In this document: positions 18,649 to 27,142 of the stretch, piece after piece
Position numbering within the stretch: the first letter of the stretch is position 1
Layout of the letters: every line of letters begins with the position of its first letter
Source of the DNA: Tagaea sp. CACIAM 22H2
Lineage (GTDB): Bacteria; Pseudomonadota; Alphaproteobacteria; CACIAM-22H2
DNA: 44,045 nucleotides
Direction: 5' to 3'
Assembly: GCA_014444615.1 (NCBI GenBank)
Contig: PVXE01000036.1
Coordinates: forward strand, 1-44,045
Notes under the pieces: model-generated
Database searches by the model: none
Told to the model about the DNA's origin: nothing
Seen by the model: the letters and a program-made list of their open reading frames with translations, nothing else
Program-made: the position numbers and the translations under genes

Positions 18649-20046
18649 AGGCGCGAAGCCGATCGGGCGCATCTTCTCGACCTTCGCGGCCAGCGCCAGC
18701 ACCTGTTCTTCGCGGTGGCGGCGCCCGACGATCTGCAAACCCACCGGCAAGCGATTGGCGTCGAGCCCGGCGGGTACCGAAATCGCCGGCAAGCCCGCCA
18801 TCGTGACCAGGAAGGTCGCCGCGACCCAATCGATATAGGTCGTCATCTTCTTGCCCGCGATGACTTCCGGATAATTCTGTTCGACCGGGAACGGCGCTAC
18901 CGGCGAGCACGGGCAGCACACCGCGTCGTATTTGGCGAAGACCTTCGTCCATTCGTCGACGAGCTTCGAGCGCGTGACTTCACCCTGCGCCACGTCCTTC
19001 GGGCCTTGCGCCAGACCGCGACGGATATTGCCCGCAAGATTGGGGCCGAACTTATCGACCAAACCGATGCGGTCGAGATGCGCCGTCACCATCAACTGCC
19101 CGCGCAATTGCAGGAACGCCTCGCGCGCGAAGGAAAGATCGAGATCGATCTCCTCGACTTTGGCGCCCCAGGTGCCGATCTGATACGCCGCCGCGCGGCA
19201 GATCTCGTCGATCTCCGGCTCCACGCCGATCTTGGCGAAGTCGGAGATATAGGCGATGCGCAGGCCTTCCACGCTTTTCGCCGGCGCGCCGGCGAAGTCG
19301 CGCCCGGTCGTCGGGAAAGTGCGCGGATCGCGCGGATCTTCGCCCGCCAGCGCTTGCAGCATCAGCGCCGTGTCGCCCACGTCGCGCGCCATCGGGCCAG
19401 TGACCGGCAGCATGTCGAAATAGCGCGTGGTGGGATAGGACGGCACAAGACCCGGCGTCGGGCGCAAGCCGACGACGCCGCAGAACGACGCGGGCGTGCG
19501 CAACGAACCGCCAAGATCGGAGCCGTCGGCCAGCGCGATCATGCGCGCGGCCAATGCCGCCGCCCCGCCGCCGGTCGAACCCGACGCGCTTTTGGAAAGA
19601 TCCCACGGGTTGCGCGTGGCGCCGAATACGTCGTTATAGGTATTCGCCCCGGCGGCGTATTCGGGCGTGTTGGTCTTGCCGATGACGACCGCACCCGCCG
19701 CTTTCACGCGCAGTACGGTGGCGGCGTCTTCCTCGGGCACGAAATCGGCCTTGGTCGGCGAACCCCAGGTCGTGCGGATACCCGCCGTCGGGTGCACGTC
19801 CTTGATGCCGACGGGCACGCCCGCGAGCAGGCCGGGGTCCTCGCCCGCGGCGACCTTCGCGTCGATCTCGGCCGCCCAACCGCGCGCCTTATCCTCCGCC
19901 ACGGTGCAGACCGCATTCACCTTCGGGTTCTCGGCCGCGATCTGCGACAGATGCGCCTCGAGCACTTGGGTCGCGGTGAGCTCGCGCGCGCGCACGCGGT
20001 TTGCGATATCGCGGGCGGGAAGGCGGACGATCCAGGATTCGGTCAT
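18637..20046 (-). CDS. amidase signature (AS) family amidohydrolase
   Basis: A 469-residue cytoplasmic amidase. The Ser-cisSer-Lys triad is complete: Lys82 in GVPVGIKD, cis-Ser157 in the Gly/Ser loop SASGSTGGG, and nucleophile Ser181 in GSDLGGSLRTPA. The usual 24-residue spacing between the two serines is kept. The C-terminal GLPAISVPAGLDANRLPVGLQIVG is also typical. The substrate is not predictable: the family includes GatA, indoleacetamide, fatty-acid amide and allophanate hydrolases. Absence of gatB/gatC nearby argues against GatA. The ATG at 20046 gives the normal start. It is divergent from the molybdopterin oxidoreductase, 50 bases away. Confidence 0.92.
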   Translation of the reverse strand: MTESWIVRLPARDIANRVRARELTATQVLEAHLSQIAAENPKVNAVCTVAEDKARGWAAEIDAKVAAGEDPGLLAGVPVGIKDVHPTAGIRTTWGSPTKADFVPEEDAATVLRVKAAGAVVIGKTNTPEYAAGANTYNDVFGATRNPWDLSKSASGSTGGGAAALAARMIALADGSDLGGSLRTPASFCGVVGLRPTPGLVPSYPTTRYFDMLPVTGPMARDVGDTALMLQALAGEDPRDPRTFPTTGRDFAGAPAKSVEGLRIAYISDFAKIGVEPEIDEICRAAAYQIGTWGAKVEEIDLDLSFAREAFLQLRGQLMVTAHLDRIGLVDKFGPNLAGNIRRGLAQGPKDVAQGEVTRSKLVDEWTKVFAKYDAVCCPCSPVAPFPVEQNYPEVIAGKKMTTYIDWVAATFLVTMAGLPAISVPAGLDANRLPVGLQIVGRRHREEQVLALAAKVEKMRPIGFAPSHA

Positions 20047-20096
20047 GTTCGGCTTTCTGGCTTGAAGCGGCGGACACGCTCCCCTACCGTCCGGGG

Positions 20097-22175
20097 ATGC
20101 CTGATTCAAGCCCCCTCGCGAAAGATTGGCATTCCTCGGTTTGTCCGCATGATTGCCCCAGCGTTTGCGCGCTGGAGATCGAGAAACTGTCCGAGTCGCG
20201 GATCGGCAAGGTGCGCGGCGCCGCCGCCAACGACTACACGGCGGGCGTGATCTGCGCGAAGGTGGCGCGCTACGCCGAACGCCAGCACCATCCCGGCCGT
20301 TTGTCGGTACCGCTGCGCCGTATCGGCTCCAAAGGCTGCGGGCCCGAAGGTTTTGCGCCGATCTCGTGGGACGAAGCGCTCGACGAAACCGCCGCGAAGC
20401 TGAAAGCGGCGGCGGCCAAATTCGGGCCCGAGACCGTGTGGCCCTATTTCTACGCCGGCACGATGGGCCTCGTGCAGCGCGACGGTATCGACCGCTTGCG
20501 CAACGTCATGGGTTACTCGCGCCAGTATTCGACGATCTGCATCACGCTAGCCGATGCCGGCTGGCTGGCGGGGGCCGGCGCCAAGCGCGGCACGGATGCG
20601 CGCGAGATCGCGAAATCCGATCTGATCGTCGTGTGGGGCGGCAATCCCGTCTCCACCCAGGTCAACGTGATGACGCATATCGCGCGCGCCAAGAAAACGC
20701 GCGGCGCGAAGCTGGTCGTCGTCGATCCCTATCGCACGGGCACGGCGCAACAAGCCGATCTGCATTTGATGGTGAAGCCGGGCACCGACGCCGCCTTGGC
20801 GCTGGGCGTCATGCATGTGCTGTTCGCCGAAGGCTTCGCCGACCGCGATTACATGGCCCAGTATACGCGCGGGGCCGCAGCGCTCGAAGCCCATGTCGCC
20901 GACAAGACGCCCGAATGGGCCGAAAGCATTTGCGGCGTGCCGGCCGCGACGATCCGCGAATTCGCGCGTCTCTACGGCGGCACCAAGCGCGCTTACTTGC
21001 GCCTGGGCTACGGTTTCGCGCGCCATCGCAACGGTTCGTCGTCGATGCATGCGGCGTCGTGCCTGCCCGCGATCACGGGGGCTTGGCGCCATGAAGGCGG
21101 CGGCGCCCTCTACGCGCAATCGGCGATTTACGCGCTCGACAAGACGCTGATCCAGGGCCTCGACAGGCTCGATACGCGCGTGCGCGAACTCGATCAAAGC
21201 CGCATCGGCCCGGTGCTGACCGGCGACAAGCGCGATCTGGGCGACGGCCCGCCGGTGACGGCGTTGTTCATCCAGAACACCAATCCGATGAACGTGGCGC
21301 CAGAACTCGCCAAAGTGCGCGCAGGCTTCCTGCGCGACGATCTGTTCGTCTGCGTGCACGAGCAATTCCTGACCGAGACGGCGCGCATGGCCGATATCGT
21401 CCTGCCCGCGACGACGTTCCTGGAGCATGACGACATCTATCAGGCGGGCGGCCATACCTATCTGCAGGTCGCGCGCAAAGTCGTCGAACCTTACGCCCAG
21501 GCCAAGTCCAATCACTGGGTCCATTGCGAACTCGCGAAGCGCTTAGGTGCCGAACATCGCGGCTTCGCGATGACCGAATGGGACATCGTCGATTGGACGC
21601 TGAAGGCATCGGGCTATCCGTCGGCGGACGAAGTCCATGCCGGGCGCTGGCACGATCGCGCCCCTTCGTTCGAGAAGGCGCATTTTCTAGAAGGCTTCGG
21701 GCACGAGGACGGCAAATTCCACTTCGACGCCGATTGGGCGAAGCTCGGCCCCGCATGGGAAGCCATGCCGTCTTTGCCCACGCAGATGACGAATTACGAC
21801 GCTGCCACGGACGACAAGCCTTTCCGGCTGGTCGCAGCGCCGGCACGCACGTTCCTGAATTCGACATTCACCGAGACGCCGGGCAGTCAGGAACGCGAGC
21901 AACGCCCGACGGCGATGATCCATCCGGCGGCACTCGCCAAGCTCGGCATCGCCGACGGCGCGCGCGTGCGCTTGGGCAACGAGAAGGGCTCGCTGGTCGT
22001 GCACGCCAAAGCCTTCGACGGCGTATTGCCCGGCACCGTCGTGGTCGAAAGCATTTGGCCCAACGCGGCGTTCGAGGAAGGGATCGGCATCAATCTGCTG
22101 ACTTCCGCCGATCCCGGATTCCCCGCGGGCGGTGCCGTTTTTCACGACACCGCCATCTGGCTCAAACCCGCTTAA
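20097..22175 (+). CDS. molybdopterin (bis-MGD) oxidoreductase with N-terminal [4Fe-4S] site
   Basis: A 692-residue member of the DMSO reductase superfamily. The N-terminal cluster ligands are C16, C20, C24 and C53 (SVCPHDCPSVC ... GVICAK). LIVVWGGNPVSTQVN and LVVVDPYRTGTAQQADLHL bind the pterin. The C-terminal domain has HPAALAKLGIADGARVRLGN. The usual active-site position is in YSTICITLADAGW, where I see no obvious Cys or Sec metal ligand. There is no twin-arginine signal, so it is probably cytoplasmic, and no electron-transfer partner is adjacent. The substrate is unknown. The ATG at 20097 is preferred to an in-frame upstream start inside the divergent amidase. Confidence 0.9.
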   Translation: MPDSSPLAKDWHSSVCPHDCPSVCALEIEKLSESRIGKVRGAAANDYTAGVICAKVARYAERQHHPGRLSVPLRRIGSKGCGPEGFAPISWDEALDETAAKLKAAAAKFGPETVWPYFYAGTMGLVQRDGIDRLRNVMGYSRQYSTICITLADAGWLAGAGAKRGTDAREIAKSDLIVVWGGNPVSTQVNVMTHIARAKKTRGAKLVVVDPYRTGTAQQADLHLMVKPGTDAALALGVMHVLFAEGFADRDYMAQYTRGAAALEAHVADKTPEWAESICGVPAATIREFARLYGGTKRAYLRLGYGFARHRNGSSSMHAASCLPAITGAWRHEGGGALYAQSAIYALDKTLIQGLDRLDTRVRELDQSRIGPVLTGDKRDLGDGPPVTALFIQNTNPMNVAPELAKVRAGFLRDDLFVCVHEQFLTETARMADIVLPATTFLEHDDIYQAGGHTYLQVARKVVEPYAQAKSNHWVHCELAKRLGAEHRGFAMTEWDIVDWTLKASGYPSADEVHAGRWHDRAPSFEKAHFLEGFGHEDGKFHFDADWAKLGPAWEAMPSLPTQMTNYDAATDDKPFRLVAAPARTFLNSTFTETPGSQEREQRPTAMIHPAALAKLGIADGARVRLGNEKGSLVVHAKAFDGVLPGTVVVESIWPNAAFEEGIGINLLTSADPGFPAGGAVFHDTAIWLKPA

Positions 22176-22921
22176 GCCGCGACCATGCCGCCGTCGACGA
22201 TGATGTCGGATCCCGTGACGTAGGAGGATTCGTCCGACGCCAGGAACACTGCTGCGTTGGCGATTTCGACGGGCTCGCCGAAGCGTTTCATCGGTACGGC
22301 CGATGCGATTTGCGCCGCCATGCCTTCGCGCTGTTCGGCGGTCATCTGCACTTTGCCGAAGATCGGCGTGGCGATCGGGCCGGGGCTGATCGTGTTGACG
22401 CGGATGCCGCGCCCGACCAGATCGACCGCGAGCGCGCGGCTCATCGCCAAGATGGCGCCCTTGCTGGCCGAATAGGCTTCCGAATTCCCGAAGCCCACAC
22501 TAGCGACGACCGAGGCCGTGTAGATGATCGACGCCTTGGGCGCGAAATGCGGCAGCAGCGCCTGGGTCAAAAAGAACGGCCCCTTCACGTTGACGTCGAT
22601 CTGCTTGTCGTACTCGGCCTCGCTGAACGTATCGAACGCGCCCAACGTCGCGATGCCCGCATTGGCGAACAGAATGTCGAGCTTGCCGAACTTCGCCGCG
22701 ATCTGCGCCGCGAGATCCTTCTGTGCGGCGACCGACGCGCTATCGGCGCGGATCGCCAGCACGTTGCCGCCCAGATCCTTCGTCGCGGCGGCGAGATTGT
22801 CGGGGTTGTTACCGGTGATCGCGACGCGCGCGCCCTCGGCCAGGAAGCGGCGCGCGGTTTCGAGGCCGATACCGGTCGTGCCGCCGGTGACGAGGGCGGT
22901 TTTGCCATTCAAACGGGACAT
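22172..22921 (-). CDS. short-chain dehydrogenase/reductase (SDR)
   Basis: A classical 249-residue SDR. The NAD(P)-binding TALVTGGTTGIGLETA, the NAG motif (ILFANAGIATLG), active-site Ser in TASVVASVGF, YxxxK as YSASK, and the C-terminal PGPIATPIF and GSDIIVDGGM are all present. The residue after the second beta strand is Asn in AITGNNPDNL, which leaves NAD versus NADP preference open. The substrate is unknown. The start at 22921 is chosen because it gives the usual MSRLNGKTALVTG. It is divergent from a TetR-type gene with operator-like repeats between them, which suggests direct control by that regulator. Confidence 0.93.
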   Translation of the reverse strand: MSRLNGKTALVTGGTTGIGLETARRFLAEGARVAITGNNPDNLAAATKDLGGNVLAIRADSASVAAQKDLAAQIAAKFGKLDILFANAGIATLGAFDTFSEAEYDKQIDVNVKGPFFLTQALLPHFAPKASIIYTASVVASVGFGNSEAYSASKGAILAMSRALAVDLVGRGIRVNTISPGPIATPIFGKVQMTAEQREGMAAQIASAVPMKRFGEPVEIANAAVFLASDESSYVTGSDIIVDGGMVAA

Positions 22922-22966
22922 GGGAGAATGCCTTTTGGGGAATGCGGTGCGGAATTGCACCGTTTC

Positions 22967-22984
22967 TTACTGCTCGGTACAAAT
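22967..22984. promoter_or_regulatory. operator-like repeat, copy 1 (SDR/TetR intergenic)
   Basis: The plus strand reads TTACTGCTCGGTACAAAT. It shares TTACTGnnnGGTAyAAAw with a second copy exactly 50 bases downstream. The inner TACTG-CT-CGGTA is a near-palindrome of the size that TetR dimers bind. It lies 45 bases upstream of the SDR start, where a repressor would block its promoter. Confidence 0.6.
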
Positions 22985-23016
22985 AGGAAGCGCCTCGCCG
23001 CGTGCAAGGGCTTTTT

Positions 23017-23034
23017 TTACTGAAAGGTATAAAA
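23017..23034. promoter_or_regulatory. operator-like repeat, copy 2 (overlaps the tetR ribosome site)
   Basis: The plus strand reads TTACTGAAAGGTATAAAA, matching copy 1 in 13 of 18 positions. It ends immediately before the TTG start of the TetR-like gene and covers its GAAAGG ribosome-binding site. A regulator bound here could repress its own gene. Confidence 0.55.
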
Positions 23035-23610
23035 TTGGGCCGGCCCCGCAGTTTCGACGAAGACGCCGCCTTGGACGCCGCGATCGACGTGTTCTCGCGC
23101 TATGGCTACGAAGGCGCGTCGCTGGACCAGTTGACCGAGGCGATGGGCATCAACCGCCCCAGCCTTTACGGCGCGTTCGGCGATAAGGCGGATCTGTTCG
23201 AAAAGGCGGTCTCCCGCTACGCCGAGGGACCCGGCCGCGCCGGAATCGCCGCGATCGAAGCCGCCTCCGACCTGGATACCGCCATTCGGAGCTTCTTCGG
23301 CGTGATCGAAGCCAATAGCTGCATGCGAAATCGCCCGCCGGGCTGCCTTGTCGCCTGCGTTTTAGGCGAAGCGACCGGCCTCGACCCGCGCTGGCGTGAT
23401 ATGGCGCGCCGGCTTACCCGCGAGACGGAGCGGCGGCTTGCGGCCGCTTTGATGCGGTTTTTGCCGGCGGAAAAGGCCGCGACGCTTGCGAGTTTGGTCC
23501 AAACCCTGGGCATCGGCATCGCCGCCGCCGCGAAAGCGGGCTTGTCCCCGGCCGAGTTACAAACGCGGATCGCTGCGGCACGAGAGGCCGCGTTGAAGGC
23601 CGCCGCCTGA
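23035..23610 (+). CDS. TetR-family transcriptional regulator
   Basis: A 191-residue regulator. The N-terminal helix-turn-helix is canonical: [40 protein letters not shown] (given as family pattern: GRPR start, [20 protein letters not shown]). The ligand-binding C-terminal part is diverse, with [18 protein letters not shown], a pattern seen in YxaF/LmrA-like members. I chose the TTG at 23035, which has GAAAGG seven bases upstream and gives the usual GRPR start; a GTG at 23002 is in frame but encodes a hydrophobic run. It is divergent from the SDR gene, which is its likely target. Confidence 0.9.
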   Translation: MGRPRSFDEDAALDAAIDVFSRYGYEGASLDQLTEAMGINRPSLYGAFGDKADLFEKAVSRYAEGPGRAGIAAIEAASDLDTAIRSFFGVIEANSCMRNRPPGCLVACVLGEATGLDPRWRDMARRLTRETERRLAAALMRFLPAEKAATLASLVQTLGIGIAAAAKAGLSPAELQTRIAAAREAALKAAA

Positions 23611-23611
23611 T

Positions 23612-23626
23612 TGGCACGCGACCTGC
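23612..23626 (+). promoter_or_regulatory. sigma-54 (RpoN) type promoter
   Basis: TGGCACG-CGAC-CTGC matches the -24/-12 consensus TGGCACG-N4-TTGC at 10 of 11 fixed positions, with exact spacing. It starts 2 bases after the TetR-like gene's stop and points toward the HbpS-like gene. Transcription would begin near 23638. No enhancer-binding activator is encoded in this window, and no enhancer site was identified. Confidence 0.6.
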
Positions 23627-23705
23627 ATTAATAGAAACATGTTACGCGCCGGGATTGGGAACCTGCTTCCCGTTTCCCGTTGGCGGACAGGTTTCTCCCC
23701 AACTT

Positions 23706-23735
23706 GGGCCGCGCCCTCTGGCAGCGGCCCTTTTT
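23706..23735 (+). terminator. intrinsic terminator in the leader of the HbpS-like gene
   Basis: GGGCCGC (23706-23712) pairs with GCGGCCC (23724-23730) and is followed by TTTTT (23731-23735). It lies 96 bases after the TetR-like stop and 47 bases before the HbpS-like start. It may simply end the tetR transcript. However, it is downstream of the sigma-54-like promoter, so it could also attenuate the next gene. A second hairpin (AACCTG ... CAGGTT, about 23660-23693) precedes it. Confidence 0.75.
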
Positions 23736-23781
23736 CTTGGGCAAAAGTCTTTTCCCGACTCCTCGAAGAATGGAATCCGAA

Positions 23782-24210
23782 ATGGCCGATACCGTCCCGC
23801 ATCTGAAACTGACCTATGAAGGCGCCAACAAGGTTCTGGCGGCGGCGGTGGCCAAGGCGAATGCGATGGGCGTGCCGCAATGCATCGTCGTGACCGACGA
23901 TGGCGGCCATATGCTCGCCTTCGCGCGCATGGACGGCGCCAAGGTGCTGTCGATCGATTCCGCGACGATGAAGGCGAAGACGGCGGCGTCGAGCCGCGTG
24001 CCGACCGGCGGCATTCCCGACACGGTCCTCGAAGGCCGCCTGGTCGCCGCGACGCAAGGCAAGCTGACCAATTTGAAGGGCGGCTTCCCCATCGTCGTCG
24101 ACGGCAAGGTGATCGGCGCGATCGGCGTGGGCTCGGGCACGGGCGAGCAGGATATCGACGTGGCGCTCGCCGGCCTCGCCGCGCTGTCGGGGGCGAAGAC
24201 CGCGTTCTAA
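23782..24210 (+). CDS. HbpS/GlcG-family protein (DUF336)
   Basis: A 142-residue protein of the HbpS/GlcG fold. Recognisable segments are QCIVVTDDGGHMLAFARMDGAK, KAKTAASSRVPT, a GGFPIVVDGKVIGAIGVGSGTGEQD core and an ALAGLAAL C-terminal helix. Some members bind heme (HbpS of Streptomyces) and others sit in glycolate or alcohol-oxidation operons; the biochemical role is mostly unclear. No signal peptide is seen from the chosen ATG at 23782. An ATG at 23770 is an alternative, and a longer frame upstream would run through the terminator. Its stop interlocks by 4 bases with the TRAP permease. Confidence 0.85.
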   Translation: MADTVPHLKLTYEGANKVLAAAVAKANAMGVPQCIVVTDDGGHMLAFARMDGAKVLSIDSATMKAKTAASSRVPTGGIPDTVLEGRLVAATQGKLTNLKGGFPIVVDGKVIGAIGVGSGTGEQDIDVALAGLAALSGAKTAF

Positions 24211-26045
24211 GCGCGCGCGGGTGCTGCCATCGTCTTCTGCGCGACGACGACGGCCGCCGCGAGCCCCAAGCCCAGCAGATCGTATTGCCAGCCGGGGAAG
24301 ATCAGCGCCAACGCGGCCGCGACCAGCGCCGCGTTCTCCCACATCCGGCTGCGGCGCAGCAGATAGCCATGCAAACCTGCGGCGAGCAGCACGCAGCCGA
24401 TCGACGACGTGACCAGCGCATGCAGGATATCGGGCCATTCGCCGATCATCAGCACCGCAGGCTGATAGACGAACATGAAGGGCACGATGAAGCCCGCCGC
24501 CCCGATACGCACGGCGGCCCAGCCCGCCTTCCATAGATCGGCACCCGCCAAGCTCGCGGCGGCGAACACGGCCAGCGCCACCGGCGGCGTAATCGCCGAC
24601 AGGATGGCGAAGTAGAACGCGAACATATGCGCGGCGGGCTGCACGACGCCCAATTTCATGATCGCGGGCACGAGCAGCGACACCATGATGATGTAAGCGG
24701 GCGTTGTCGGCATGCCCATGCCCAGCACGATCCCGGCCATCGCGGTGACGACCAGCGCCAGGAACAGCGTGTTCTGCGCCAAGGCCAGCACGATCTGCGT
24801 GAAGGAAATGCCGATCCCGGTCAGCGCGATCACGCCGATCACGATGCCGGCACACGCGCACGCCATCGCGACGGCGAGCGCGTTTTTCGCGCCGTCGATC
24901 AGCGCGTCCACCACCGTCCACCAGGTGATGCCGCCGCGCGTATTCGCGCGCATCAGCGCCACCGGCAAACACGCGATCGTGCCCGCGAGTGCCGCCAGCG
25001 GCGCCGAATACCCCGCGAACATCCCGCCCAGCACGATCGCCACCGGAATGAACAAATGCCCGCGCTCGCGCAGCACGGTGCCGAGCTTCGGGCATTCGTT
25101 GTCCGGCATGCCGCTCAATCCCGCGCGCTTGGCTTCGAAATGCACCGCGCCGAAACAGGCGAGGTAGTAGAGCAGCGACGGGATCAGCGCCCAGATCGTG
25201 ACCTGGAGATACGAAACGGCGAGATACTCGGCCATCACGAAAGCGGCGGCCCCCATGATCGGCGGCATGATCTGCCCGCCGGTCGAGGCGACGGATTCGA
25301 CGCCGGCCGCGAAATGCTTGGTGAAGCCCGTGCGCTTCATCAGCGGAATCGTGATCGGCCCGTCGACCATGACGTTGGCGACGGCCGAGCCCGAAATCGT
25401 GCCGAACAGCGACGACGACACGACCGCGACCTTGCCGGGCCCGCCCGCTTGGCGGCCGGTCAAGGCGAGGGCGAAATCCATGAACAGCTGCCCCGTGCCC
25501 GAGCGTTCCATGAACGAGCCGAACAGCACGAAGACCAACACGAAGGCGGCGGAGACGCCCAGCGTCGAGCCGAAAATGCCTTCGGTCGTCAGATAGATCT
25601 GATCGAGCGTGGACGGCAGCGAGATATTGGTGAAGAACATCGCATAGGCGAGAAACACGATCGCGGTGATCGGCAGCGCCCAGCCGATCACGCGGCGTGT
25701 CGCCTCCAACACCAGCACGATGCAGGCGACCGCCATGATCTGATCGAGCGTCGTGGGATCGTCGATATAGGGAATGCGGTTGATGAGATATCGGTAATTG
25801 ACGAACAGATAGAAGACGACAACCAGCGAACCGGTGAGGCACAGCCAATCGACAATGCCGGGTTCGCCGCGCTTGTCGCCCCGGAACGGGTAGATCAAGA
25901 AGACGAGCACCATCGCGAACAGCAGATGCCCGCCGCGGAAGAACAAGGCTTCGGGCGGCGCCGCGACGATCACCCACATATGCCAGAGCGACATGACGGC
26001 ACCGATGATGCCGATCAGCCAAGCGATCGCGCGCGTATACGTCAT
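24207..26045 (-). CDS. TRAP transporter fused permease (DctQM type), TAXI system
   Basis: A 612-residue inner-membrane protein with some 16-18 hydrophobic segments. The N-terminal part corresponds to the small DctQ-like subunit (MTYTRAIAWLIGIIGAVMS onward). The main part is the DctM-like transporter, with VFVLFGSFMERSGTGQLF, SSLFGTISGSAVANVMVDGP, ESVASTGGQIMPPIMGAAAF and GMGMPTTPAYIIM. These motifs are typical of fused permeases that work with TAXI-type binding proteins, and one is encoded directly upstream. TRAP systems use an ion gradient to import organic acids; the ligand here is unknown. The gap to the binding-protein gene holds a strong hairpin. Confidence 0.95.
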   Translation of the reverse strand: MTYTRAIAWLIGIIGAVMSLWHMWVIVAAPPEALFFRGGHLLFAMVLVFLIYPFRGDKRGEPGIVDWLCLTGSLVVVFYLFVNYRYLINRIPYIDDPTTLDQIMAVACIVLVLEATRRVIGWALPITAIVFLAYAMFFTNISLPSTLDQIYLTTEGIFGSTLGVSAAFVLVFVLFGSFMERSGTGQLFMDFALALTGRQAGGPGKVAVVSSSLFGTISGSAVANVMVDGPITIPLMKRTGFTKHFAAGVESVASTGGQIMPPIMGAAAFVMAEYLAVSYLQVTIWALIPSLLYYLACFGAVHFEAKRAGLSGMPDNECPKLGTVLRERGHLFIPVAIVLGGMFAGYSAPLAALAGTIACLPVALMRANTRGGITWWTVVDALIDGAKNALAVAMACACAGIVIGVIALTGIGISFTQIVLALAQNTLFLALVVTAMAGIVLGMGMPTTPAYIIMVSLLVPAIMKLGVVQPAAHMFAFYFAILSAITPPVALAVFAAASLAGADLWKAGWAAVRIGAAGFIVPFMFVYQPAVLMIGEWPDILHALVTSSIGCVLLAAGLHGYLLRRSRMWENAALVAAALALIFPGWQYDLLGLGLAAAVVVAQKTMAAPARA

Positions 26046-26077
26046 GCTGTACGAAACCCCGTCCCCCGAAACGAAAT

Positions 26078-26106
26078 GGGGCCGGCGATCTTCCGCCGCC
26101 GGCCCC
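26078..26106 (-). other. intercistronic hairpin between TAXI binding protein and TRAP permease
   Basis: A 10-base perfect stem (GGGGCCGGCG 26078-26087 with CGCCGGCCCC 26097-26106) with a 9-base loop lies between the two transporter genes. On the minus strand ATTTCGTTTC follows. This could cause partial termination or protect the upstream mRNA, giving more binding protein than permease, as is common in binding-protein-dependent transporters. Confidence 0.65.
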
Positions 26107-26114
26107 GTCGCGTC

Positions 26115-27065
26115 TTACATCTTCACGCCGCGCTCGACATAGAACTTCTTGGCGCCGGGATGGAACGGCACGCCGATATCCTCGCCCATCGCCGCGGGGG
26201 TGATGCCCTCCATCGCCCTATTCACGGCGACCAGATCGCGCATGTTGTCCTGGATCGCGCGCATCATCGTGTAGACGCGGTCCTCGGGCAGTTTGCACGA
26301 GACGATCAGATGCGCCGCATAGCCGATCTTGGTCACCGCGGCGGGCTGATTGGGATAGGTGTTGGCCGGCAGCGTGACCGCGACATAGCCCGAATTGATC
26401 TTCTTCATCGGGTCGACCGAATCCTTCAGGTCGAGCACGCGAATGCGCCGCGATGTGGCGAGGTCCATCACCGACGACGCGGGGATCGTGGTACCGAGCG
26501 TGAAGGCCTGGGCGTGGCCGTCCTTCAGCAGCGACACCGCGTCGTTATAGGACGGCAGGAAATTGACCTTCATGTCGGTGTAGGACATGCCGACCGTTTT
26601 CAGAATGTGCTGGGTGATGACTTCGGCGGTGTTGCCGCGCGTCTGCACCGCGATCGCCTTGCCCTTCAGATCGCGCACCGAATTGATGCCCGAATCCTCG
26701 TTCACCACGATCTGGAAATACTGCGGATAGAGCGAGGCCATCTGGCACACGTTCGCCGCCTTGCGCGGGAACGGATCCACACCGTTGACGCCGTCGACGG
26801 TGGAGATCGAGTTGCCGAAGCCGATTTCGGCGCGGTCTTCATCGACGCCGCGCACATTCGCGATGCCCGCCCCCGGCAGCGTCTGCACCGACAGGCCCGG
26901 AATCGCCTTTTCCCAGATATTCTTGAGAGCGCCGCCCAGCGGCACCCAAACGCCGCCCTGAGGGCCGGTCATGAGGCGGTAGTTGTTGGCGCCTTGCGCG
27001 TGGGCCGGGGCGACGGCGGCCAAAACGGCCAAACCCACCACAGCCGGCAAAAGCCGACGGATCAT
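26115..27065 (-). CDS. TAXI-family TRAP transporter solute-binding protein
   Basis: A 316-residue periplasmic protein. The signal peptide MIRRLLPAVVGLAVLAAVAP ends with AHAQG. The mature part shows TAXI-family features: NNYRLMTGPQGGVWVPLGGALKNIW (begins just after the signal), VRDLKGKAIAVQTRGNTAEVI, and a C-terminal PFHPGAKKFYVERGVKM. It captures substrate for the fused permease encoded next. A strong GGGAGG ribosome site lies 5 bases before the ATG, consistent with high expression. The 77-base gap to the dehydratase gene contains only a weak 6-base hairpin near 27086-27105, so both genes may be in one transcript and the ligand may be a sugar acid; this is inference. Confidence 0.94.
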   Translation of the reverse strand: MIRRLLPAVVGLAVLAAVAPAHAQGANNYRLMTGPQGGVWVPLGGALKNIWEKAIPGLSVQTLPGAGIANVRGVDEDRAEIGFGNSISTVDGVNGVDPFPRKAANVCQMASLYPQYFQIVVNEDSGINSVRDLKGKAIAVQTRGNTAEVITQHILKTVGMSYTDMKVNFLPSYNDAVSLLKDGHAQAFTLGTTIPASSVMDLATSRRIRVLDLKDSVDPMKKINSGYVAVTLPANTYPNQPAAVTKIGYAAHLIVSCKLPEDRVYTMMRAIQDNMRDLVAVNRAMEGITPAAMGEDIGVPFHPGAKKFYVERGVKM

Positions 27066-27142
27066 GCTTACCTCCCATTTTATCGGAGCCCTCGGATCGG
27101 GGCTCTTCGACGGAGATTAGAGCATGATCCGCCGCTTTCCCT

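Noticed and set aside
27086..27105. 6-base hairpin between the TAXI and dehydratase genes
   Set aside because: The stem is short and lacks a T-run; too weak to call a terminator.
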